Under the pieces are notes generated by a model. It worked only from the letters and a program-made list of their open reading frames with translations. It was not told the DNA's origin and made no database searches. A stretch of 64,000 nucleotides of DNA from a virus, in the IMG/VR virus record IMGVR_UViG_3300023097_000002, positions 1-64,000 of that record. The stretch is one strand, 5' to 3'. This document shows, piece after piece, positions 15,495 to 22,690 of this stretch (position 1 is the first letter of the stretch; every line of letters starts with the position of its first letter). The position numbers were made by a program, and so were the translations under genes.

Positions 15495-15508
15495 CGGAAA
15501 GAGAGAAG

Positions 15509-16135
15509 ATGAAGGCCACCTACCCCGGCTTCGAGTTCGTCTACGCCGACTCCGAGTTCACCCCCGACAACCACACCCCGGCGGGCCTGGTGTCCACGGC
15601 CCTCCAGGCGGACCACGACTGGCTGTACCTGGTGAACGCCGACGCCGACCGTGAGGACTTCTGCTCCGACCCGTTCCGGCGCGACCGCATCTGGTCGAAG
15701 CTGCCGCTGCGGGCCGACGGCTCCCTCGATCGCAGCAGTCCCTACGTGGTGCCCTACACGGCCATCCGCTCGGCAGTCGGCTCGTACTTCGACGGCCTCA
15801 CCGACAAGCAGAAGTACAAGAACCGGATCGGCTTCGTCGCAGATCACTGCACCCAGGACATGCAGCGGATCCACAACCTCTTCCACAACGACTGGTTCGG
15901 CGAGATGCCCCAGTCCGTCCCGAAGCACCCGTTCGTGGACCTGGCCTCCCTGGAGATGCTGGCCGGAGTCGAGGACGACCATCTGCCGAGCGGGCTGCGG
16001 CTGCCCGAGAAGTACGCCGAGCGTGCCCACCACGCCCTCTACGACGCCCGGTGGGACAAGGAGGTCCACGAGTTCCTGCTGGCCCACTCCAGGGCCGTAC
16101 GGGTGGCTTCCGGCGTCGAACGCCTGGAGGACTGA
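15509..16135 (+). CDS. DEDDh 3'-5' exoribonuclease-like protein (Rv2179c-like)
   Basis: 208 residues. The DnaQ/RNase T fold signature is visible: Asp14 and Glu16 in YADSEF, Asp112 in FVADHCTQD, and His175 with Asp179 in HHALYDAR, the DEDDh set. Layout and length resemble actinobacterial Rv2179c-type exoribonucleases. Expected to trim RNA or DNA 3' ends with two metal ions. Alternatives are a proofreading subunit or a host-RNA-degrading early protein. Confidence 0.72.
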   Translation: MKATYPGFEFVYADSEFTPDNHTPAGLVSTALQADHDWLYLVNADADREDFCSDPFRRDRIWSKLPLRADGSLDRSSPYVVPYTAIRSAVGSYFDGLTDKQKYKNRIGFVADHCTQDMQRIHNLFHNDWFGEMPQSVPKHPFVDLASLEMLAGVEDDHLPSGLRLPEKYAERAHHALYDARWDKEVHEFLLAHSRAVRVASGVERLED

Positions 16136-16479
16136 TGGCCGAGGGGCACCGATATCTACTGAGCCCGGTGTACATCCTGAAGGCCGAGATCGACCACGAC
16201 CGGATGGACTGCGAGGACGACGACCCGCGCAAGGTGTGGGTGGTTGCTACCTGGTCCCTGCGCCGCGCGGTGCTGACCCATGCCGAGCCGTTCCTGGAGG
16301 CGGCCGGTACCACGGACGTGATGTCCCTGGAGGGCAAGCACTTCATGACACGGATCGACCTGAGCGACCCACCTCCCTTCGAGCACGAGGGTGGCGAACG
16401 TCTGGAGTGGCCCGAGTTGAGGCTGGCCAGGCCGATCTCGGAGGTCTGCGCAGAACTGGGCATCGAGCCCCCGCAGTGA
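16135..16479 (+). CDS. Hypothetical protein
   Basis: 114 residues, ATG overlapping the exoribonuclease stop. Soluble alpha/beta protein; an acidic patch EDDDPRKVW near 28 and a Pro-rich DPPPFEHEGG loop near 76. No family recognised. Coupled to the nuclease, so possibly a partner of it. Confidence 0.6.
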   Translation: MAEGHRYLLSPVYILKAEIDHDRMDCEDDDPRKVWVVATWSLRRAVLTHAEPFLEAAGTTDVMSLEGKHFMTRIDLSDPPPFEHEGGERLEWPELRLARPISEVCAELGIEPPQ

Positions 16480-16565
16480 GATTCGCGCCGCTGGCGCGTC
16501 ATACAAGAAGGTGGCGTTCCCGGGCCCCGCTGAAGCGGGGCCCGTCCGCCCGGACTGGAGAAGAG

Positions 16566-17111
16566 ATGTCCAAGCCCTTGCTGCTGATCGACGTGGACGG
16601 GCCACTGAACCCGCACGCCGCGAAGCCGCACCGCCGCCCCGAGGGGTACAGCACGCACCGTCTGAACCCCACCGACCAGAATGGCGAGCACTGGACGAAC
16701 GTCTACGGCAAGCCGTTGCGCGTCTGGCTCAACGAGTCGCACGGTGTCGAGCTGCTGAAGCTGGCCAAGCACTTCGATCTGGTGTGGGCCAGCATGTGGG
16801 GCCCCGAGGCGAACGAGTGGATCGGCCCGCTCATCGGCCTGCCCGAGCTGGAGTACGTGGACTTCTGGGCCAACGACCCGCACCCGGAGAAGAGCGGCCG
16901 GACCGACGGCGTCTTCTGGAAGACGCCGCACATCGTGACGTGGGCCGACGGGCGTCCGTTCGCCTGGATCGACGACGAGATCCAGACCGGTGACCGCGAG
17001 TTCGTGACATCCGGCCATCTGGGTCACGCACTGCTGCACTACGTCAGCCCGAGAACCGGGCTGCTCGACGAGGACTTCAAGACGCTCGCGGCGTGGGTCG
17101 TCGGGCTGTAG
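16566..17111 (+). CDS. HAD-like hydrolase/phosphatase
   Basis: 181 residues, ATG after GGAGAAGAG. It opens LLLIDVDGPLN, the HAD motif I with the nucleophile Asp in D-x-D-G. VWASMWG near 77 could be motif II, and AWIDDEI near 135-141 gives the acidic motif IV. Length suits a capless HAD enzyme. The substrate is unknown; phage HAD enzymes often act on nucleotides or nucleic-acid ends. Confidence 0.7.
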   Translation: MSKPLLLIDVDGPLNPHAAKPHRRPEGYSTHRLNPTDQNGEHWTNVYGKPLRVWLNESHGVELLKLAKHFDLVWASMWGPEANEWIGPLIGLPELEYVDFWANDPHPEKSGRTDGVFWKTPHIVTWADGRPFAWIDDEIQTGDREFVTSGHLGHALLHYVSPRTGLLDEDFKTLAAWVVGL

Positions 17112-17125
17112 GAGAGGGGAAGATC

Positions 17126-17623
17126 GTGAAGCAGGAGCAGGACGTACCGGTGCGCGGGTGCTGCGACCGCACCGAGGAGCTGGCCGAGAGGGCGCACGAG
17201 AACGGGGAGATCTTCTACCTGACCCGTGACGGCCACCCCATGGCCGCTGTCGTGCCGGTCGGCATGAAGTCCACGGCGGTTCCCGGGGCGCTCGACGCTG
17301 CGTACGACGCCGCCTTTCCTGGCCTCCCGGGCGGTATGACCGAAGGCGAGGCGCGACGACGCCTGACGGCCGCCCTGAACGCCGCGTACATGCACTACGC
17401 CGACGGTCTGGAGAAGTCCGAGCAGTACGGCGCCCAGCGGGCGATGTCAGAGGCGTGGCGTAGGTTCGAGTTGAACGCGGAGGAGCCCGACAACCCCTCG
17501 GCCGACGCGCTCGCCCGGCACATCGCGGACCACCCGGTCTCGACGATCCAGGCTGCCATGCGGATCCTGGGTTGGAAGGTTTCCTTCGAACTCGTCATGC
17601 AGGAAAGCGACGAGAACGCCTGA
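17126..17623 (+). CDS. Phd/YefM-like N-terminal domain with unknown C-terminal extension
   Basis: 165 residues, GTG after GGAGAGGGGAAG. Residues 13-47 (ELAERAHENGEIFYLTRDGH, then PMAAVVPV) match the core of Phd/YefM antitoxins. Residues 70-160 form a separate helical domain not usual for antitoxins. No toxin gene is adjacent. Together with the 14842 gene, this is a second orphan antitoxin-like protein. Confidence 0.55.
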   Translation: MKQEQDVPVRGCCDRTEELAERAHENGEIFYLTRDGHPMAAVVPVGMKSTAVPGALDAAYDAAFPGLPGGMTEGEARRRLTAALNAAYMHYADGLEKSEQYGAQRAMSEAWRRFELNAEEPDNPSADALARHIADHPVSTIQAAMRILGWKVSFELVMQESDENA

Positions 17624-17640
17624 TCGTCGATTCTGAGAAC

Positions 17641-17676
17641 GATGATTCGCGAAAATCTCGCAGATCTCTGGTAGAG
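17641..17676 (+). promoter_or_regulatory. Probable promoter of the 17724 gene
   Basis: TAGAGT at 17671-17676 is a good -10 of the type used elsewhere in this element, though no clear -35 is seen. Upstream bases contain repeated GATTC elements and an imperfect inverted repeat, GATTCGCGAAAATC. Confidence 0.4.
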
Positions 17677-17723
17677 TAGTACTCACAAGCCCCGGAAGCC
17701 GGGGCTTCGGAAGGGGAACGAAC

Positions 17724-18431
17724 GTGAGCCTGGACAGCATCGTCGGCAAGCAGATCTACTTCAACGTCCGCACGAAGAAGATCGTTGCCGTACTCGACAA
17801 GGACGACCGCGAGGCGAACATCGCGACGGTCAACGACGGCAGCCTGGGCCGCCGCCGCACCGTGCGGGCCTCGCTCATCCACTCGGAGTACCTGGCCTCC
17901 GACGGGCAGCCGCAGGACAACGGCTACGTGCCGCTGACGGCCCTCCCGGAGGACCACCCCCACGCCGTCAAGGCGCCGGAGAACAACTGGAGCGGCATGA
18001 ACCCCGATGACATCGACAACCTCGACGACGCGGCGCTGGCCGTGTTCATCCTGGAGCAGGAGCGCATCAAGAAGGAGGCGGCCGACCTGGTCGACCGCGC
18101 CAAGGCCGTCGCGAAGTACCGCCGGGGCGGCAACCTGGGGATCGACATCCAGGACGGCGTGGCCCTGGTCTACACGTCCGGCACGAAGTTCGACGCCGCG
18201 ACCGCCAAGCGGAACCTGTCGCCCGACGACTACAAGCGGATCCTCCTGCCGAAGCCCGACGCCACGATGGCGCGCAAGCTCTTCGAGCACGAGCAGGACA
18301 AGCTGGACGCGTGCCTGAAGGACAACGGGCCGACGCTGACGGTCCGCCGGGCGACCGACGAGGACAAGGAGAAGTACCTGGCCTCCCGTCCCTCCGGCGA
18401 GGACGACGAGGACTTCAGCTTCGAGGGCTGA
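17724..18431 (+). CDS. Hypothetical protein of the replication region
   Basis: 235 residues, GTG after GGAAGGGGAACG. The beta-rich N-terminus (GKQIYFNVRTKKIVAVL) could be an SH3-like barrel. A helical middle follows (DDAALAVFILEQERIKKEA), then an alpha/beta region and a very acidic tail (GEDDEDF). Acidic tails are common on phage single-strand-binding or DNA-mimic proteins, but no family is recognised. It stands alone between a promoter and a strong terminator. Confidence 0.65.
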   Translation: MSLDSIVGKQIYFNVRTKKIVAVLDKDDREANIATVNDGSLGRRRTVRASLIHSEYLASDGQPQDNGYVPLTALPEDHPHAVKAPENNWSGMNPDDIDNLDDAALAVFILEQERIKKEAADLVDRAKAVAKYRRGGNLGIDIQDGVALVYTSGTKFDAATAKRNLSPDDYKRILLPKPDATMARKLFEHEQDKLDACLKDNGPTLTVRRATDEDKEKYLASRPSGEDDEDFSFEG

Positions 18432-18446
18432 TCCTCCGGCCGCAGG

Positions 18447-18485
18447 AAACGGGCCCCGCTGTCCCCTGAGCGGTGGCCCGTTTCC
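18447..18485 (+). terminator. Intrinsic terminator after the 17724 gene
   Basis: GAAACGGGCC and GGCCCGTTTC form the outer stem, extended inside by CCGCT/AGCGG; it ends with TTTCC. Confidence 0.75.
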
Positions 18486-18501
18486 ATGTCAGGATACGGC
18501 C

Positions 18502-19209
18502 ATGAACGACATCGCCGTCCTGATCCCTTACGGGAACGAAACGCCCTGGCGCAAGCAGGCGCTGGAGCACGTGAAGTCCTGGTACACCAGCGAGCTGGAA
18601 AGTCCCAGGATTCAGGTCGGGTTCGGTGAGCAGCCGTGGTGCAAGGCGAAGGCCGTGGCCACCGCGCTGGCATCCTGCCCCGAACCGATCGTGATCGTGG
18701 CCGACGCAGACTCGATCACACCGGGCCTGAAGCAGGCCGTGCGTGCGGTACGGCAGGGGGCGGCCTGGGCGGTTCCGCACCTGAAGGTGTACCGGATGGG
18801 CCAGGTGGCCACGAAGCACATCTTCGAGGGCGCCAACCCGGGCTCCTTCACCGGGCAGCTCAGGTGGCTCGACCAGAGGCCCTACAAGGGATTCGAGGGC
18901 GGCGGCATTACGGTGCTGCGACGCGAGGTCTACCTGGACTGCCCGCTGGATCCCGGGTTCGCCGGATGGGGGCAGGAGGACGAGGCGTGGGCGCTGGCCC
19001 TGAACGGCCTCTACGGTCCGTCGTGGCGCGGCCGGGCTCCGCTCTATCACCTCTGGCACGAGAAGCCAGCGCGGATCACCCGGTACGCAGGGTCGGCCGA
19101 GTCGCTGGCCAGGCTGAAGCTCTACAAGGAGACGGCGGCCGGAGGGTCGTGGGACACGCTGCTGGCCGCCGGTCGCGACCTGACCTCCACTGTCAGTGCC
19201 CCGGTGTAG
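18502..19209 (+). CDS. Glycosyltransferase, GT2/GT7-C type
   Basis: 235 residues. It starts IAVLIPYGNE, typical of GT-A folds, and has a D-x-D metal site DAD near 69-71 (VIVADADS). FEGGGITVLRREVY and FAGWGQEDEAWAL near 158-168 form the Glyco_transf_7C signature. It likely transfers a sugar from a nucleotide sugar to a protein or DNA. Located in the replication half, away from the two glycosyltransferases in the virion operon. Target unknown. Confidence 0.85.
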   Translation: MNDIAVLIPYGNETPWRKQALEHVKSWYTSELESPRIQVGFGEQPWCKAKAVATALASCPEPIVIVADADSITPGLKQAVRAVRQGAAWAVPHLKVYRMGQVATKHIFEGANPGSFTGQLRWLDQRPYKGFEGGGITVLRREVYLDCPLDPGFAGWGQEDEAWALALNGLYGPSWRGRAPLYHLWHEKPARITRYAGSAESLARLKLYKETAAGGSWDTLLAAGRDLTSTVSAPV

Positions 19210-19218
19210 GGTTGCGAC

Positions 19219-20061
19219 ATGACAGCAGAAGATCAGGAAAATATTCGCACTTTCGTCGAAGGAATCGCGGTGGCCACCATCACCCGGCCATCGACCCGCG
19301 ACAAGCAACGGGCTCCCGGTCCAAGCGATCTCGCCGACAAGTGCGATCTCTGCGTGGCACGGAAGATCGCCGCCTCGCTGGGCATGGGCTCCCATACCGA
19401 ACGGGGGTTCAGCCTGAAGGCGTGGCTCGGCACGGCAGTGCACGAGAAGCTGGAGCGCGACCTGCCCAGCGTGTACGCCCACGCCGAACAGGAGATCACT
19501 GTGGACGTGGCGCAGATTCCTGGCATCGGCCTGGTGCGTGGCCACGTGGACGTGTTCCTGCCACGCAAGAAGACCCTGGTCGACTGGAAGACGACCGACC
19601 TGAAGAAGCTGAAGAAGTACCAGACCCAGGCTGGCCCCGGCGCCTACGTGCACGGGCTGACCGCGCCGGAGCGCGAGGATCTGACCAAGCTCAAGGCGAT
19701 GGACCGGGCCGGGCTGCTCACCGAGGCGGACCTGGGCCGGATGGTCATGCTGATGTCGCGCTCCGAGGAGCACTCGGGCGGCGTGCCGTCGGAGTACATG
19801 GGCCAGACGATGCTGTACCTGTACGGACTGCGGGCGATGGGGCGCGAAGCGGACTACGCTGTCCTCGCGTTCATCCCTCGGGACTCGAACAACGTGAGCG
19901 ACATCTGGGTGGCTTCCTGTGCCTACCGGCCCGACGTGGCCCAGGGCGTCATCAACAGGGCCGCCCACCTGGCCTCTCTCGTGCGCACCGGCAAGATCGG
20001 TGAGTTGACGGCCCACCCCGAGTGCTTCCCGTGCTCGATTCGGCCTAGGCTGCGCGGCTAA
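19219..20061 (+). CDS. RecB/Cas4-like PD-(D/E)XK nuclease
   Basis: 280 residues. Core motifs: GTAVHEKLE (motif I His) near 75, GHVDVF (Asp of motif II) near 115, VDWKTT (D-x-K motif III) near 126-131, and QTMLYLYGL (motif Q) near 200. Two Cys pairs, C42-x-x-C45 and C269-x-x-C272, flank the domain, as the iron-sulphur Cys do in Cas4 and AddB, though here in a 2+2 arrangement. Directly before the RecT-like gene, so it is probably the exonuclease of a phage recombination pair. Confidence 0.82.
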   Translation: MTAEDQENIRTFVEGIAVATITRPSTRDKQRAPGPSDLADKCDLCVARKIAASLGMGSHTERGFSLKAWLGTAVHEKLERDLPSVYAHAEQEITVDVAQIPGIGLVRGHVDVFLPRKKTLVDWKTTDLKKLKKYQTQAGPGAYVHGLTAPEREDLTKLKAMDRAGLLTEADLGRMVMLMSRSEEHSGGVPSEYMGQTMLYLYGLRAMGREADYAVLAFIPRDSNNVSDIWVASCAYRPDVAQGVINRAAHLASLVRTGKIGELTAHPECFPCSIRPRLRG

Positions 20062-20074
20062 ATAGTGGTAGAGT
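20035..20074 (+). promoter_or_regulatory. GGCCTAGGCT site and probable promoter of the RecT-like gene
   Basis: GGCCTAGGCT is at 20042-20051, overlapping the end of the nuclease gene. TAAATA (20059-20064) lies at the distance seen in the other sites and TAGAGT is at 20069-20074. The -35 is weak. The A-rich leader to 20144 carries a direct repeat. Confidence 0.45.
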
Positions 20075-20077
20075 GGA

Positions 20078-20123
20078 GACACAAGAACACGACACCACGC
20101 GAACCAAAAACGACACAAGAACA
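20078..20123 (+). repeat. Direct repeat in the RecT-like leader
   Basis: GACACAAGAACA occurs at 20078-20089 and 20112-20123, and the core ACAAGAACA recurs at about 21322 just before the next gene. The leader is A-rich with only a weak ribosome site, unlike its surroundings. Confidence 0.55.
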
Positions 20124-20144
20124 AGCACTGAAAACGAGGCACGC

Positions 20145-21302
20145 ATGACTGAGCTTGTCCGTCGTACAACCGGCGAGGTGGATCCCGCCGAAGCAGCGCG
20201 GCTGTCGAAGTCGAAGCTGATGCCGGAGCACATCGCAGGTGATGCAGCCTCCGCCGAGTACATGATGCGCTTCGGCGCCGCCCTGGGCATCGACCCGATG
20301 TCCTCCTTCCAGCACATCTTCGTCTTCCCCGACGGCAAGGGCCGCCTGAAGGCGGGCATGAGCGCCCACCTGATGCAGGCGCTCGCCGTCGCTGCCGGTC
20401 ACACCGTGCACATCGAGGGCAACGCCGTGAAGGCGACCGCCGTCCTGGTGCGCAAGACGTCGGACGAAGACCTCCAGCGCTTCCAGCGGATGCGCGAGGA
20501 GGAGCGGCGCCAGAAGCTGGCCCGACTGGAGGACATGGACCGGCTGTACAGGATGCAGCGCGGCCAGATCCTGGAGCGCATCGAAGACATCCGAGCCCTT
20601 GCCGAGTTCGACGAGAATGCGTCCCCCGAGGAGATCGCGGCCCTGCGCAAGCAGATCGCGGCCCTGCACGGGCAGTACAACTTCGACGAGCTGCGCGAAT
20701 CCATCTCCACCACGAACTTCGATCTGTCCAAGCTGGTCCGGTTCGAGTCCGTGTGGTCGATGGCGCGAGCCAACCAGATCGGCCTCAACTCCAAGAGCAC
20801 CTGGCAGAACTACGGCCCCGAGATGCTGAAGAGCCGGGCCAAGTCGGGTGTGGTGCGAGACGGTGCGATCGACGTCATCCTCGGCGTCAAGAACATCCTC
20901 GGCGAGATGGGCCTGTCCCTCTCCGAGGACGATCACGACCATCTGGCCATGGCCTCCGCCGCCTACACCCCCGAAGAGCTGGGGGCCGAGGTGAACGAGG
21001 AAGGCGTGCCGATCCAGGGTGAGGTCATCGACGTCACCAAGGGCGGCAGCAAGAAGCAGAAGGTCATGCTCGACGCAGCCCGCAAGGCCGTCGACAAGGG
21101 GACCCCGCAGCAGCTCGCCGACTGGGCCACCCGCATGACCGGCGACGACAGCGCGTCTGTCGACGACAAGATCTCCCGCATCTACGCCATTCAGGAAGCG
21201 GCGCGAGAGGCGGGCAAGGGGGACGAGGTGGTGGTCCAGGGCGATGCCTCGGCACCGCTGAGCCTCCACCTGGAATCCATCGTCAACTCCCTCCGCAACT
21301 GA
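20145..21302 (+). CDS. RecT-like single-strand annealing protein with coiled-coil insert
   Basis: 385 residues; ATG 20145 is preferred to an upstream GTG that lies in the promoter. Residues 20-85 (AEYMMRFGAALGIDP, FVFPDGKGRLKAG, LMQALAVAAGHTV) follow the RecT/Bet pattern of phage annealing proteins. A charged helical insert at about 88-175 interrupts the domain, and helices continue to 250. The C-terminal 80 residues look like a separate small domain. It would anneal strands processed by the adjacent nuclease. Family call rests on the N-terminal pattern. Confidence 0.7.
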   Translation: MTELVRRTTGEVDPAEAARLSKSKLMPEHIAGDAASAEYMMRFGAALGIDPMSSFQHIFVFPDGKGRLKAGMSAHLMQALAVAAGHTVHIEGNAVKATAVLVRKTSDEDLQRFQRMREEERRQKLARLEDMDRLYRMQRGQILERIEDIRALAEFDENASPEEIAALRKQIAALHGQYNFDELRESISTTNFDLSKLVRFESVWSMARANQIGLNSKSTWQNYGPEMLKSRAKSGVVRDGAIDVILGVKNILGEMGLSLSEDDHDHLAMASAAYTPEELGAEVNEEGVPIQGEVIDVTKGGSKKQKVMLDAARKAVDKGTPQQLADWATRMTGDDSASVDDKISRIYAIQEAAREAGKGDEVVVQGDASAPLSLHLESIVNSLRN

Positions 21303-21333
21303 CGCGGACCACAAGGACAAGGACAAGAACACC

Positions 21334-22569
21334 ATGAGCGACAACGCCGAGTTCGACCCGTTCAACCAGCCCGAGGGTGCCCAGGGTGCCGACGTGAACG
21401 ACGCGGCCCCGGCCGACGACGTCCTCGCGAACGTCGACCTGGACGCCGAGCTGGACGACCTCTTCGCGGGCGCCGAGATGGAGCTGGAGGAGGAGGAGTC
21501 CGACGAGGAGGTGCGCGTCTACGAGGCGGGCAACACCTACGTCAACCCGCTCGACGTCGGCCTGAAGGACAAGATGTGGGTCCCGATCCGGATCTCCGTC
21601 GCCGAGTTCAAGGAGAAGCACACCCCCCGCCTCTCCTCCAAGGTCTGCGTCGCGGTGAAGGTCGGCGACGACGGCAAGAAGCGCGTCTACGTGCCGTTCG
21701 ACCAGGTCGAGGCCGCGCTTCAGACCGGCGCCACCGAGGTCGTCACCGAGATGGAGCTGCCCTACTTCATCTGCGAGGCCAACCACGTCGCGCCGGAGTT
21801 CGGCCAGCGCCGGTACCCGTACGAGATCGAGAGCCCCGCGCTCACGATCAAGACGGCCTTCTTCAAGGAGCAGCGCTCCGGCCGCAAGGGCTACAAGAAC
21901 GAGGACGGCCGCACCCTGCGCGTCGCCGCCAGCGCCACGCAGCCCGGTGAGAAGGTCAGCCTGAAGACCATGCCGGAGATCGCCAAGCGCATCGAGGGCA
22001 AGATCGTGATGGCGTGCATCTCGCTGTCCACGAAGACGAAGAGCCGCCCGCGCCTCGACGGCAACAACCAGCCGATCAACGTGCTGGTGGACCCGGAGAC
22101 CGGTGCCCCGGTCACCGTCTTCTCCCCGCAGGACGGCACCGGCTACATCCTCAACGACGGCTCCGGCCAGGTGTGGGAGGGCAACGAGAAGCTGCTGGTC
22201 AAGGTCGACGACCGGGTCTTCGCCATCGCGGACCGGGGCGAGAACTCCGCGCCGCTGATGGAGGACTACGCGCAGACCACCGACTACCTGAAGACCAAGT
22301 TCCTGCCGGTGCCGGAGCGCAAGGTCGAGGTCGAGCTGCGCAACGGCAACACCGTCAAGGGCGAGATCACCTGGGGCACGGTCGGCGCCATCGCGCAGGA
22401 CAAGACGCCGGGCGTGTTCGTGGACGTCATGCTCGGCGCGGGCGCGGGCGACATGACCGGCAAGACGATCACCGCCGTCTGGCTGGGCACCCAGTGGACG
22501 GAGGTCGCCAAGGACAACGAGGGCGAGGGTGGCGGGCTCGACGAGTTCGCGGGCGCCAAGAACCTCTGA
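21334..22569 (+). CDS. Large hypothetical protein with acidic N-terminus
   Basis: 411 residues. The first 60 are very acidic (AELDDLFAGAEMELEEEE), followed by mixed alpha/beta sequence and a C-terminal beta region (VEVELRNGNTVKGEITWGTV) that may be a small barrel. No catalytic motif. Strict GC-ending codons and an A-rich leader suggest high expression. Lies between the annealing protein and the primase-helicase, so DNA binding is likely but unproven. Confidence 0.7.
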   Translation: MSDNAEFDPFNQPEGAQGADVNDAAPADDVLANVDLDAELDDLFAGAEMELEEEESDEEVRVYEAGNTYVNPLDVGLKDKMWVPIRISVAEFKEKHTPRLSSKVCVAVKVGDDGKKRVYVPFDQVEAALQTGATEVVTEMELPYFICEANHVAPEFGQRRYPYEIESPALTIKTAFFKEQRSGRKGYKNEDGRTLRVAASATQPGEKVSLKTMPEIAKRIEGKIVMACISLSTKTKSRPRLDGNNQPINVLVDPETGAPVTVFSPQDGTGYILNDGSGQVWEGNEKLLVKVDDRVFAIADRGENSAPLMEDYAQTTDYLKTKFLPVPERKVEVELRNGNTVKGEITWGTVGAIAQDKTPGVFVDVMLGAGAGDMTGKTITAVWLGTQWTEVAKDNEGEGGGLDEFAGAKNL

Positions 22570-22586
22570 TCGCAACAAGATGAGCT

Positions 22587-22650
22587 GGGCGGATACGATC
22601 GGTTATCCGCCCGGTTCATGACGGGCGGGGCCTTCCGGGGTCCCGCCCGT
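22587..22650 (+). terminator. Double hairpin, terminator
   Basis: GGGCGGATA/TATCCGCCC (22587-22612) is followed by ACGGGCGGG/CCCGCCCGT (22621-22650) and TTCTGCG. It separates the 21334 gene from the primase-helicase operon. Confidence 0.7.
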
Positions 22651-22690
22651 TCTGCGTCCGGAAAGTCGCACGAGAAAGGGAGGGACGCGG

